DNA of 64,000 nucleotides from Taudactylus pleione (GCA_031769625.1 JAUIMM010000188.1:10779001-10843000), one strand, 5' to 3'; shown: positions 14,601 to 27,389, counted from the first letter of the stretch. Made by a program: numbers and translations. Notes: generated by a model not told the origin, from the letters alone.

Positions 14601-17600
14601 GCACGAATCGCTCCTGTACCCTCCGCAGCAGCCCAGCCCAGCACTTCTACATCCAGCGCTCCTGTCCCCTCCTCCGCAGCACAGCCCAGCACTTCTGCAT
14701 CCAGCGCTCCTGTCCCCTCCTCCACAGCACAGCCCAGCATTTCTACATCCAGCTCTACTGTCCCCTCCTCCTTTGCACAGCCCTGCACTTCTGCATCCAG
14801 TGCTCCTGTCCCTCCTTCTCAGCACAGCCCAGCACTTCTTCATCCAGCACTCCTGTCCCCTCCTCCTCAGCACAGCCCAGCCTAGCTCTACATCCAGTGA
14901 TCCTGTCCCTCCTCCTCTACACAGCCCAGCACTTCTGCATCCAGTGCTCCTGTCCCTGCTCCTCAGCACAGCCCTGCACTTCTGCATCCAGTGCTCCTGT
15001 CCCTGCTCCTCTGCACAGCCCATCACTTCTGCATCCAGCTCTCCTGTCCCTGCTCCTCTGCACAGCCCAGCACTTCTGCATCCAGCACTCCTGTCCCCTC
15101 CTCAGCAGAGCCCAGCACTTCTGCATCCAGTGCTCCTGTCCCCTCCTCCTTAGCACAGCCCAGCACTTCTGCATCCAGTGCTCCTGTCCCTTCCTCCTCA
15201 GAGCAGCCCAGCACTTCTGTATCCAGTGCTCCTGTCCCCTCCTCCTCAGCACAGCCCAGCACTTCTGCATCCAGCTCTCCTGTCCCCTCCTCCGCAGCAC
15301 AGCCCAGCACTTCTGCATCCAGCACTCCTGTCCCTCCTCCTCTGCACAGCCCAGGACTTCTACATCTAGCGCTCCTGTCCCTACTCCTCAGCATAGACCA
15401 GCACTTCTACATCCAGTGCTCCTGTCCCCTCCTCCTCAGCACAGCCCAGCACTTCTACATCCAGCACTCCTATCCCCTCCTCCACAGCACAGCCCAGCAC
15501 TTCTTCATCCAGCACTCCTGTCCCTCCTCCTCTGCACAGCCCAGCACTTCTGCATCCAGCACTCCTGTCCCCTCCTCCTCAGCACAGCCCAGCACTTCTG
15601 CATCCAGCTCTCCTGTCCCCTCCTCCGCAGCAAAGCCAAGCACTTCTGCATCCAGCACTCCTGTCCCTCCTCCTTTGCACAGCCCAGCACTACTACATCC
15701 AGCGCTCCTGTCCCCTCCTCCGCAGCACAGCCAAGCACTTCTGCATCCAGCTCTCCTGTCCCTCCTCCTCTGCACAGCCCAGCACTTCTACATCCAGTGC
15801 TCCTGTCCCCTCCTCCTCTGCACAGCCCAGCACTTCTACATCCAGTGCTCCTGTCCCCTCCTCCGCAGCACAGCCCAGCACTTCTGCATCCAGCTCTACT
15901 GTCCCTCCTCCTCTGCACAGCCCAGCAGTTCTACATCCAGTGCTCCTGTCCCCTCCTCCTCTGCACAGCCCAGCACTTCTGCATCCAGCACTCCTGTCCC
16001 CTCCTCCTCTGCACAGCCCAGCACTTCTACATCCAGCGATCCTGTCCCCTCCTCCACAGCACAGCCCAGCATTTCTACGTCCAGCTCTCCTGTCCCCTCC
16101 TCCTTTGCACAGCCCATTACAATAGCACGAATCGCTCCTGTACCCTCCGCAGCAGCCCAGCCCAGCACTTCTGCATCCAGTGCTCCTGTCCCTGCTCCTC
16201 AGCACAGCCCTGCACTTCTGCATCCAGTGCTCCTGTCCCTGCTCCTCTGCACAGCCCATCACTTCTGCATCCAGCTCTCCTGTCCCTGCTCCTCTGCACA
16301 GCCCAGCACTTCTGCATCCAGCACTCCTGTCCCCTCCTCAGCAGAGCCCAGCACTTCTGCATCCAGTGCTCCTGTCCCCTCCTCCTTAGCACAGCCCAGC
16401 ACTTCTGCATCCATTGCTCCTATCCCTTCTCCTCAGCACAGACCAGCACTTATATATCCAGTGCTCCTGTCCCCTGCTCCTCAGCAAGGCTCAGCACTTC
16501 TACATCCACTGCTCCTGTCCCTCCTTCTCAGCACAGCCCAGCACTTCTGCATCCAGTGCTCCTGTCCCCTCCTCCTCAGCACAGCCCAGCACTCCTGTCC
16601 CTCCTTCTCAGCACAGCCCAGCACTTCTGCATCCAGTGCTCCTGTCCTTTTTCTCAGCACAGTACAGCAGTTCTACATCCAGTGCTCCTGTCCCCTCCTC
16701 CTCTGCACAGCCCAGCACTCCTGTCCCTCCTCCTCAGCACAGCACAGCACTCCTGTCCCTCCTCCTCAGCACAGCCCAGCACTTCTGCATCCAGTGCTCC
16801 TGTCCCCTCCTCCTCAGCACAGTCCAGCACTTCTGCATCCAGTACTCCTGTCCCTGCTCCTCAGCACATCCCAGCACTTCTGCATCCAGCGCTCCTGTCC
16901 CCTCCTCCTCAGAACAGCCCATCACTTCTGCATCCAGTGCTCCTGTCCCCTAATCCTCACCACAACCCAGCCTAGCTCTACATCCAGTGATCCTGTCCCT
17001 CCTCCTCAGCCCAGCCCAGCACTTCTGATCCAGTGCTCCTGTCCCTCCTCCTCAACACATCCCAGCACTTCTGCAACCAGTGCTCCTGTCCCCTCCTCCT
17101 CTGCACAGCCCAGCTCTTCAGCATCCAGTGCTCCTGTCCCTTCTTCCTCAGCACAGCCCAGCACATCTACATCCAGTGCTTCTGTCCCCTCCTCCTCAGC
17201 ACAGCTCAGCACTTCCGAATCCAGCGCTCCTGTCCCTGCTCCTCTGCACAGCCCAGCAGTTCTACATCCAGTGCCCCTGTCCCTCCTCCTCTGCACACCC
17301 CAGCACTTCTGCATCCAGTGCTCCTGTCCCCTCTTCCTCTGCACACCCCAGCACTTCGGCATCCATTGCTCCTGTCCCCTCCTCCTCAGCACAGCCCAGC
17401 TTAGCTCTACATCCAGTGCTCCTGTCCTCTCCTCCTCAGGACAGCCTAGCACCTGCATCCAGTGCTCCTGTCCCTCCTCCTCAGCACAGCCCAGCACTTC
17501 TGCATCCAGCTCTCCTGTCCCTGCTCCTCTGCACAGCCCAGGACTTCTGTATCCAGCACTCCTGTCCCCTCCTCCTCTGCACAGCCAAGCACTTCTGTAT

Positions 17601-20119
17601 CCATTGCTCCTGTCCCCTCCTTCTCAGCATAGACCACCACTTCTACATCCAGTGCTCCTGTCCCCTCCTCCGCAGCACAGCCCAGCACTTCTACATCCAG
17701 TGCTCCTGTCCCTTCCTCCTCAGAGCAGCCCAGCACTTCTGTATCCAGTGCTCCTGTCCCCTCCTCCTCAGCACAGCCCAGCACTTCTGCATCCAGCTCT
17801 CCTGTCCCCTCCTCCGCAGCACAGCCCAGCACTTCTGCATCCAGCACTCCTGTCCCTCCTCCTCTGCACAGCCCAGGACTTCTACATCTAGCGCTCCTGT
17901 CCCTACTCCTCAGCATAGACCAGCACTTCTACATCCAGTGCTCCTGTCCCCCCCTCCTCAGCACAGCCCAGCACTTCTACATCCAGCACTCCTATCCCCT
18001 CCTCCACAGCACAGCCCAGCACTTCTGCATCCAGCACTCCTGTCCCTCCTCCTCTGCACAGCCCAGCACTTCTGCATCCAGCACTCCTGTCCCCTCCTCC
18101 TCAGCACAGCCCAGCACTTCTGCATCCAGCACTCCTGTCCCCTCCTCCGCAGCACAGCCAAGCACTTCTGCATCCAGCACTCCTGTCCCTCCTCCTTTGC
18201 ACAGCCCAGCACTACTACATCCAGCGCTCCTGTCCCCTCCTCCGCAGCACAGCCAAGCACTTCTGCATCCAGCTCTCCTGTCCCTCCTCCTCTGCACAGC
18301 CCAGCACTTCTACATCCAGTGCTCCTGTCCCCTCCTCCTCTGCACAGCCCAGCACTTCTACATCCAGTGCTCCTGTCCCCTCCTCCGCAGCACAGCCCAG
18401 CACTTCTGCATCCAGCTCTACTGTCCCTCCTCCTCTGCACAGCCCAGCACTTCTACATCCAGTGCTCCTGTCCCCTCCTCCTCTGCACAGCCCAGCACTT
18501 CTGCATCCAGCTCTCCTGTCCCCTCCTCCTTTGCACAGCCCATTACAATAGCACGAATCGCTCCTGTACCCTCCGCAGCAGCCCAGCCCAGCACTTCTAC
18601 ATCCAGCGCTCCTGTCCCCTCCTCCGCAGCACAGCCCAGCACTTCTGCATCCAGCGCTCCTGTCCCCTCCTCCACAGCACAGCCCAGCATTTCTACATCC
18701 AGCTCTACTGTCCCCTCCTCCTTTGCACAGCCCAGCACTTCTGCATCCAGTGCTCCTGTCCCTCCTTCTCAGCACAGCCCAGCACTTCTTCATCCAGCAC
18801 TCCTGTCCCCTCCTCCTCAGCACAGCCCAGCCTAGCTCTACATCCAGTGATCCTGTCCCTCCTCCTCTACACAGCCCAGCACTTCTGCATCCAGTGCTCC
18901 TGTCCCTGCTCCTCAGCACAGCCCTGCACTTCTGCATCCAGTGCTCCTGTCCCTGCTCCTCTGCACAGCCCATCACTTCTGCATCCAGCTCTCCTGTCCC
19001 TGCTCCTCTGCACAGCCCAGCACTTCTGCATCCAGCACTCCTGTCCCCTCCTCAGCAGAGCCCAGCACTTCTGCATCCAGTGCTCCTGTCCCCTCCTCCT
19101 TAGCACAGCCCAGCACTTCTGCATCCAGTGCTCCTGTCCCTTCCTCCTCAGAGCAGCCCAGCACTTCTGTATCCAGTGCTCCTGTCCCCTCCTCCTCAGC
19201 ACAGCCCAGCACTTCTGCATCCAGCTCTCCTGTCCCCTCCTCCGCAGCACAGCCCAGCACTTCTGCATCCAGCACTCCTGTCCCTCCTCCTCTGCACAGC
19301 CCAGGACTTCTACATCTAGCGCTCCTGTCCCTACTCCTCAGCATAGACCAGCACTTCTACATCCAGTGCTCCTGTCCCCTCCTCCTCAGCACAGCCCAGC
19401 ACTTCTACATCCAGCACTCCTATCCCCTCCTCCACAGCACAGCCCAGCACTTCTGCATCCAGCACTCCTGTCCCTCCTCCTCTGCACAGCCCAGCAATTC
19501 TGCATCCAGCACTCCTGTCCCCTCCTCCTCAGCACAGCCCAGCACTTCTGCATCCAGCTCTCCTGTCCCCTCCTCCGCAGCACAGCCAAGCACTTCTGCA
19601 TCCAGCACTCCTGTCCCTCCTCCTTTGCACAGCCCAGCACTACTACATCCAGCGTTCCTGTCCCCTCCTCCGCAGCACAGCCAAGCACTTCTGCATCCAG
19701 CTCTCCTGTCCCTCCTCCTCTGCACAGCCCAGCACTTCTACATCCAGTGCTCCTGTCCCCTCCTCCTCTGCACAGCCCAGCACTTCTACATCCAGTGCTC
19801 CTGTCCCCTCCTCCACAGCACAGCCCAGCACTTCTGCATCCAGCTCTACTGTCCCTCCTCCTCTGCACAGCCCAGCACTTCTACATCCAGTGCTCCTGTC
19901 CCCTCCTCCTCTGCACAGCCCAGCACTTCTGCATCCAGCACTCCTGTCCCCTCCTCCTCTGCACAGCCCAGCACTTCTACATCCAGCGCTCCTGTCCCCT
20001 CCTCCACAGCACAGCCCAGCATTTCTACATCCAGCTCTCCTGTCCCCTCCTCCTTTGCACAGCCCATTACAATAGCACGAATCGCTCCTGTACCCTCTGC
20101 AGCAGCCCAGCCCAGCACT
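12220..20119. repeat. 3,950-bp higher-order tandem duplication within array A
   Basis: Diagnostic variant units recur at a constant offset of 3,950 bp. The CATTACAATAGCACG variant lies at 14,591 and 18,541, and again at 16,115 and 20,065. The ...CTCTGCACAGCCCATCAC variant gives the same offset (14,991/18,941). The correspondence holds from about 12,220-16,169 (copy 1) to about 16,170-20,119 (copy 2), so the copies are adjacent. Outside these limits the variant order diverges. Exact breakpoints were not aligned base by base. Confidence 0.8.
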
Positions 20120-23100
20120 TCTGCATCCAGTGCTCCTGTCCCTGCTTCTCAGCACAGCCCAGCACTTCTGCATCCAGCACTCCTGTCCCCTCCTCCTCAG
20201 CACAGCCCAGCCTAGCTCTACATCCAGAGATCCTGTCCCTCCTCCTTTACACATCCCAGCACTTCTGCATCCAGAGCTCCTGTCCTCCCCTCCTCAGCAC
20301 ATCCCAGCACTTCTGCATCCAGTGCTCCTGTCCCTCCTCCTCTGCAAAGCCCAGCACTTCTGCATCCAGTGCTCCTGTCCTCTCCTCCTCTGCACAGCCC
20401 AGCACTTCTACATCCCGTGCTCCTGTCCCTCCTCCTCTGCACAGCCCAGCACTTCTGCATCAAGTGCTCCTGTCCCCTCCTCCTCTGCACAGCCCAGCAC
20501 TTCTGCATCCAGTGCTCCTGTCCCCTCCTCCTCAGCACATCCCAGCACTTCTGCATCCAGTGCTCCTGTCCCTCCTTCTCAGCACAGCCCAGCACTTCTG
20601 CATCCAGTGCTCCTATCCCTCCTTCTCAGCAGAGCCCAGCATTTCTGCATCCAGTACTCCTGTCCTCTCCTCCGCAGCACAGCCCAGCACTTCTGCATCC
20701 AGTGCTCCTGTCCCCTCCTCCGCAGCACATCCCAGCACTTCTGCATCCAGTGCTCCTGTCCCTCCTTCTCAGCACAGCCCAGCACTTCTGCATCCAGTGC
20801 TCCTGTCCCTCCTTCTCAGCAGAGCCCAGCACTTCTGCATCCAGTGCTCCTGTCCTCTCCTCCGCAGCACAGCACAGCACTTCTGCATCCAGCTCTCCTG
20901 TCCCCTCCTCCTCAGCACATCCCAGCACTTCTGCATCCAGTGCTCCTGTACCTCCTTCTCAGCAGAGCCCAGCACTTCTGCATCCAGCGCTCCTGTCCCC
21001 TCCTCCTCAGCACATCCCAGCACTTCTGCATCCAGAGCTCCTGTCCCTCCTTCTCAGCAGAGCCCAGCACTTCTGCATCCAGTGCTCCTGTCCCTCCTCC
21101 GCAGCACAGCCCAGCACTTCTGCATCCAGTGCTCCTGTCCCTCCTCCTCAGCACAGCCCAGACTAGCTCTACATCCAGCACTCCTGTCCCTCCTCCTCTG
21201 CACAGCCCAGCAATTCTGTATCCAGTGCTCCTGTCCCCTCCTTCTCAGCACAGCCCAGCACTTCTGCATCCAGTGCTCCTGTCCCCTCCTCCTCAGCATA
21301 TCCCAGCACTTCTGCATCCAGTGCTCCTGTCCCTTCTCCTCAGCACATCCCAGCACTTCTGCATCCAGTGCTCCTGTCCCCTCCTTCTCAGCAGAGCCCA
21401 GCACTTCTGCATCCAGCGCTCCTGTCCCCTCCTCAGCACAGCCCAGCACTTCTGCATCCAGTGCTCCTGTCCCCTCCTCCTCAGCACAGCCCAGCACTTC
21501 TACATCCAGTGCTCCTTTCCCCTCCTCCTCTGCACAGCCCAGCACTTCTACATCCAGCGCTCCTGTCCCCTCCTCCGCAGCACAGCCCAGCACTTCTGCA
21601 TCCAGCTCTCCTGTCCCTCCTCCTCTGCACAGCCCAGAACTTCTACATCCAGTGGTCCTGTTCCCTCCTCCTCTACACAGCCCAGCACTTCTGCATCCAG
21701 CACTCCTGTCCCCTCCTCCTCTGCACAGCCCAGCACGTCTACATCCGGCGCTCCTGTCCCCTCCTCCGCAGCACAGCCCAGCACTTCTGCATCCAGCTCT
21801 CCTGTACCTCCTCCTCTGCACAGCCCAGCACTTCTGCATCCAGCACTCCTGTCCCCTCCTCCTCAGCACAGCCCAGCACTTCAGCATCCAGCACTCCTGT
21901 CCCTCCTCCTCTGCACAGCCCAGCACTTCTGCATCCAGTGCTCCTGTCCCCTCGTCCTCTGCACAGCCAAGCACTTCAGCATCCCGTGCTCCTGGCCCTT
22001 CTTCCTCAGCACAGCCCAGCACTTCTACATCCAGTGCTTCTGTCCCCTCCTCCTCAGCACAGCTCAGCACTTCCGAATCCAGCGCTCCTGTCCCTGCTCC
22101 TCTGCACAGCCCAGCAGTTCTACATCCAGTGATCCTGTCCCTCCTCCTCTGCACACCCCAGCACTTCTGCATCCAGTGCTCCTGTCCCCTCCTCCTCTGC
22201 ACACCCCAGCACTTCTGCATCCATTGCTCCTGTCCCCTCCTCCTCAGCACAGCCCAGCTTAGCTCTACATCCAGTGCTCCTGTCCTCTCCTCCTCAGGAC
22301 AGCCTAGCACCTGCATCCAGTGCTCCTGTCCCTCCTCCTCAGCACAGCCCAGCACTTCAGCATCCAGCACTCCTGTCCCTCCTCCTCTGCACAGCCCAGC
22401 ACTTCTGCATCCAGTGCTCCTGTCCCCTCCTCCTCTGCACAGCCAAGCACTTCAGCATCCCATGCTCCTGGCCCTTCTTCCTCAGCACAGCCCAGCACTT
22501 CTACATCCAGTGCTTCTGTCCCCTCCTCCTCAGCACAGCCCAGCACTTCCGAATCCAGCGCTCCTGTCCCTGCTCCTCTGCACAGCCCAGCAGTTCTACA
22601 TCCAGTGATCCTGTCCCTCCTCCTCTGCACACCCCAGCACTTCTGCATCCAGTGCTCCTGTCCCCTCCTCCTCTGCACACCCCAGCACTTCTGCATCCAT
22701 TGCTCCTGTCCCCTCCTCCTCAGCACAGCCCAGCTTAGCTCTACATCCAGTGCTCCTGTCCTCTCCTCCTCAGGACAGCCTAGCACCTGCATCCAGTGCT
22801 CCTGTCCCTCCTCCTCAGCACAGCCCAGCACTTCTGCATCCAGCTCTCCTGTCCCTGATCCTCTGCACAGCCCAGGACTTCTGTATCCAGCACTCCTGTC
22901 CCCTCCTCCTCTGCACAGCCCAGCACTTCTGCATCCAGTGCTCCTATCCCTTCTCCTCAGAACAGTCCAGCAGTTCTACATCCAGCACTCCTGTCCCTCC
23001 TCCTCAGCACAGCACAGCACTTCTGCATCCAGTGCTCCTGTCCCTTCCTCCTCAGCACAGCCCAGCACTTCTGCATCCAGCGTTCCTGTTCCTCCTCCTC

Positions 23101-25931
23101 AGCACAGCCCAGCACCTCTGCCTCCAGCACTCCTGTCCCTCCTCCTCTGCACAGCCCAGGACTTCTACATCTAGCGCTTCTGTCCCTACTCCTCAGCATA
23201 GACCAGCACTTCTACATCCAGTGCTCCTGTCCCCTCCTCCGCTGCACAGCCCAGCACTTCTGCATCCAGCACTCCTGTCCCCTCCTCCTCTGCACAGCCC
23301 AGCACTTCTACATCCAGCACTCCTGTCCCCTCCTCTGCAGCACAGCCCAGCACTTCTGCATCCAGCTCTACTGTCCCTCCTCCTCTGCACAGCCCAGCAC
23401 TTCTGCATCCAGCACTCCTGTCCCCTCCTCCACAGCACAGCCCAGCACTTCTACATCCAGAGCTCCTGTCCCCTCCTCCTCTGCACAGCCTAGCACTACT
23501 ACATCCAGCGCTCCTGTCCCCTCCTCCGCAGCACAGCCAAGCACTTCTGCTTCCAGCTCTCCTGTCCCTCCTCCTCTGCACAGCCCAGCACTTCTACATC
23601 CAGTGCTCCTGTCCCCTCCTCCCCTGCACAGCCCAGCACTTCTGAATCCAGCACTCCTGTCCCCTCCTCCTCTGCACAGCCCAGCACTTCTACATCCAGC
23701 TCTCCTGTCCCCTCCTCCTGTGCACAGCCCAGCACTTCTGCATCCAGCTCTCCTGTCCCTCCTGTGCACAGCCCAGCACTTCTACATCCAGCGCTCCTGT
23801 CCCCTCCTCCACAGCACAGCCCAGCACTTCTACATCCAGCTCTCCTGTCCCCTCCTCCTTAGCACAGCCCAGCCTAGCTCTACATCCAGTGATCCTATCC
23901 CTCCTCCTTTACACATCCCAGCACTTCAGGGGACAGGAGCATCCAGTGCTCCTGTCCCCTCCCCCTCTACACAGCCCAGCACTTCTGCATCCAGTGCTCC
24001 TGTCCCTCCTCCTCTGCACAGCCCAGCACCTGCATCCAGTGCTCCTGTCCCCTCCTCCTCAGCTCATCCCAGCACTTCTGCATCCAGTGCTCCTGTCCCC
24101 TCCTCCTGAGCACATCCCAGCACTTCTGCATCCAGTGCTCCTGTCCCTCCTTCTCAGCACAGCCCAGCACTTCTGCATCCAGTGATCCTGTCCCCTCCTC
24201 CTCAGCACATCCCAGCACTTCTGCATCCAGTGCTCCTGTCCCTCCTCCTCAGCACAGCCCAGCCTAGCTCTACATCCAGCACTCCTGTCCCTCCTCCTCT
24301 GCACTGCCCAGCACTTCTGCATCCAGTGCTCCTGTCCCCTCCTTCTCAGCACAGCCCAGCACTTCTGCATCCAGCACTCCTGTCCCCTCCTCCTCAGCAC
24401 ATCCCAGCACTTCTGCATCCTGTGCTCCTGACCCTTCTCCTCAGCACATCCCAGCACTTCTGCATCCAGTGCTCCTGTCCCCTCCTTCTCAGCAGAGCCC
24501 TGCACTTCTGCATCCAGTGCTCCTGTCCCCTCCTCCTCAGCACAGCCCAGCGCTTCTGCATCCAGCGCTCCTGTCCCTCCTCCTCAGCACAGCCCAGCAC
24601 TTCTGCATCCAGCTCTCCTGTCCCTCCTCCTCTGCACAGCCAAGCACTTCTACATCCAGTGCTCCTTTCCCCTCCTCCTCTGCACAGCCCAGCACTTCTA
24701 CATCCAGCGCTCCTGTCCCTCCTCCGCAGCACAGCCCAGTACTTCTGCATCCAGCTCTCCTGTCCCTCCTCCTCTGCACAGCCCAGCACTTCTACATCCA
24801 GTGCTCCTGTCCCCTCCTCCTCTGCACAGCCCAGCATTTCTACATCCAGCGGTCCTGTTCCCTCCTCCTCTGCACAGCCCAGCACGTCTACATCCAGCGC
24901 TCCTGTCCCCTCCTCCGCAGCACAGCCCAGCACTTCAGCATCCAGCACTCCTGTCCCTCCTCCTCTGTACAGCCCAGCACTTCTGCATCCAGACTCTCCT
25001 GTACCTCCTCCTCTGCACAGCCCAGCACTTCTGCATCCAGCACTCCTGTCCCCTCCTCCTCAGCACAGCCCAGCACTTCAGCATCCAGCACTCCTGTCCC
25101 TCCTCCTCTGTACAGCCCAGCACTTCTGCATCCAGCGCTCCTGTCCCCTCCTCCCCAGCACAGCCCAGCACTTCTGCTTCCAGCGCTCCTGTCCCTCCTC
25201 CTCAGCACAGCCCAGCACTTCTGCATCCAGCTCTCCTGTCCCTCCTCCTCTGCACAGCCCAGCACTTCTACATCCAGTGCTCCTTTCCCCTCCTCCTCTG
25301 CACAGCCCAGCACTTCTACATCCAGCGCTCCTGTCCCCTCCTCCCCAGCACAGCCCAGCACTTCTGCTTCCAGCGCTCCTGTCCCTCCTCCTCAGCACAG
25401 CCCAGCACTTCTGCATCCAGCTCTCCTGTCCCTCCTCCTCTGCACAGCCCAGCACTTCTACATCCAGTGCTCCTTTCCCCTCCTCCTCTGCACAGCCCAG
25501 CACTTCTACATCCAGCGCTCCTGTCCCCTCCTCCGCAGCACAGCCCAGCACTTCTGCATCCAGCTCTCCTGTCCCTCCTCCTCTGCACAGCCCAGCACTT
25601 CTACATCCAGTGGTCCTGTTCCCTCCTCCTCTGCACAGCCCAGCACTTCTGCATCCAGCACTCCTGTCCCCTCCTCCTCTGCACAGCCCAGCACGTCTAC
25701 ATCCAGCGCTCCTGTCCCCTCCTCCGCAGCACAGCCCAGCACTTCTGCATCCAGACTCTCCTGTACCTCCTCCTCTGCACAGCCCAGCACTTCAGCATCC
25801 AGCACTCCTGTCCCTCCTCCTCTGCACAGCCCAGCACTTCAGCATCCAGCACTCCTGTCCCCTCCTCCGCAGCACAGCCCATTACAATAGCACGAATCGC
25901 TCCTGTACCCTCCGCAGCAGCCCAGCCCAGC

Positions 25932-26411
25932 ATGGGATGGTTGCAATTGCCAGTAATAATAATGATCTCTCTGGATGGGAAAACAATGCACGTATAGTGT
26001 CATTGACGAGCATAGATGTGCTGATTCTTGCAATAGCATACACTTGTAAATCTTCAACATGTCGAAACCAGAATGCTTATTTTAGCCTAACCGTAACCTA
26101 AAACTAGCCCTAACCTAAAAATAACCCCAAAAAAACGTATGTCAACATTCTGGTGTCGACATGTTAAATGTCTACATATTGAACATGATTACATTTTTGA
26201 ATGTTGACATATTGGTTGTTGATCTAAAGTACATATCTGCATTCTGACTGTCTACATACTGACCGGATCCCACGTTTCTAACGTCACAGCTTGTTGCTGT
26301 GACCTGGGATTTTTTCCTGTTCCTGCACCTGTTCCACCTGCAGTCACCCTGGCCTGTTTCCAACTTTGTGGACCATGATTTTCCTTCAGCTTGCCTATAC
26401 TGTACCGTTCC
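25932..26411. repeat. Right flank of array A: dispersed repeat with CCTAACC and TGTCGACAT motifs
   Basis: From 26,083 the sequence runs through several CCTAACC-type motifs and then recurrent GTCGACATGTT, GTCTACATATTG and TGTTGACATATTGG motifs, a composition typical of a dispersed, partly palindromic repeat. No coding segment is recognised. Related CCTAACC-rich repeats occur at 42,605-43,056, 44,104-44,640 and 45,888-46,080. Confidence 0.5.
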
Positions 26412-26772
26412 TAGGGATGGCTATCGACCATCGATGTTTCATAATCATCGATGGCTTATGGCCGATGTTGAATGTTTTTCACATCGATGGGGGGGGAAAC
26501 CAGATGGTTTCCCTCCATCGATGGAAAAGCATAACCGAATAGTTTTTTTTTTTTTACATGGTGCCAAGAAACATGGAGCCCCCTGACACCCGCGAAACCA
26601 CGCCCCAGATTCTGATTGGCCCACGGGCCAGTTAGTCACAGAACAGGGATGACCATCGGTCGGTGAAACCATCCATGGGCATCGTTTGTATTGATTGTTA
26701 CCATCGATTATCACTTGATATTTTGCCATCGATTGTAACCATCGATGGTTACCATACTGATGGCCATCCCTA
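26412..26772. mobile_element. Non-autonomous hAT-like element, 361 bp, with 8-bp TSD
   Basis: The ends are inverted: TAGGGATGGCTATC on the left and GATGGCCATCCCTA on the right. They are flanked by a perfect 8-bp direct repeat ACCGTTCC at 26,404-26,411 and 26,773-26,780. An 8-bp TSD and short TIRs are hallmarks of the hAT superfamily. The interior has no transposase ORF and carries many copies of ATCGATGG/CCATCGAT, several at each end, so both arms can fold. Confidence 0.8.
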
Positions 26773-26780
26773 ACCGTTCC

Positions 26781-27389
26781 AGCTTTCTACCCTGAGGAAT
26801 GTCAAATAAACTCACTTTCATTTTCATCAGCCAATGCAGTCTGCTGAGAAACCTGATCCCCCCTAGCGGCACCTAGTGGTGAAAGGAGGGAAGCAAAACA
26901 CTGAGTGAATTTCCACTATCCTGCATGAGTTTTCTGATTGGTTAAAGCAGCTTTATGCAGTTCTGCGTCTCGTGAGATTGTTTCTCGGTCTTTCCCTGCA
27001 GCTGTGCTTTCTGAACTCAAGACTGTTCCAGTTGTTCCTGTCTCAGCTGTTCCTCGCATTCCTGGCAGTCAGCATTATGGAGGAGACCCCAAAGCTCATG
27101 GAGCTTTCTTTAATCAGCGTGGGCCTGGATTCTGAGCTGCAGCCTTAGTGCTATGCCTCAGGATGACCTAAGGAAAATGATATTATAGCCCAGTGATCAG
27201 AGAAACACGTACATCAGCCTCCCCCTGGTTTAGGAAAAGAATGATGCTCTCGTTTCAGTTTTCAGTCTTTTGTTCGGTCTTTAAGACGTGTTTTTGATGA
27301 ACATGGACATGTGTCTCCAGGTTATAACCAGATTTTTTGTAATCAGAAAAGCAACCAGTTTGTAGGGCATTATGTTATTGAAGGCCTGG
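26781..27389. other. Unassigned sequence with an AATAAA signal
   Basis: No recognisable gene. Joined across the 26,412 insertion, the sequence reads continuously into AATAAACTCACTTTC at 26,805-26,819, so an older transcribed repeat or 3' end could have stood here. A short open frame at 26,938-27,135 has no recognisable similarity. TCTTTCCCTGCAG, ending at 27,001, resembles a splice acceptor but has no partner. Confidence 0.3.

Larger units (their letters stand above)
1..25931. repeat. Array A: 47/48-bp minisatellite, about 540 copies
   Basis: A continuous tandem array of a C/T-rich, G-poor unit. The core reads CAGCACTTCTGCATCCAG, then TGCTCCTGTCCCC, TCCTCCTCAGCACAGCC. Most units are 48 bp; loss of one C in the CCCC run gives 47 bp, and shorter forms of 44-45 bp occur (for example near 3,580 and 1,440). 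Recurrent variants are CCCAGCCTAGCTCTACATCC (+2 bp, adds a stop in one frame), TCCGCAGCAC and TTTGCACAG. The 48-bp unit is open in all three plus frames and at least two minus frames. The plus frames give 16-residue periods such as [32 protein letters not shown] and [16 protein letters not shown]. Because 47- and 48-bp units are interspersed, every long ORF drifts between these peptides, which argues against coding. The left end lies outside the window; the right end is at about 25,931. Confidence 0.97.

Noticed and set aside
428..22608. Long Pro/Ser-rich open frames on the plus strand as a mucin-like gene
   Set aside because: Frames drift between three unrelated 16-residue periods whenever a 47-bp unit occurs, no start context, signal peptide or flanking unique exon is seen, and the minus strand is equally open.
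26938..27135. 65-codon ORF as a small gene
   Set aside because: No similarity recognised and no conserved context; short ORFs of this size are expected by chance.
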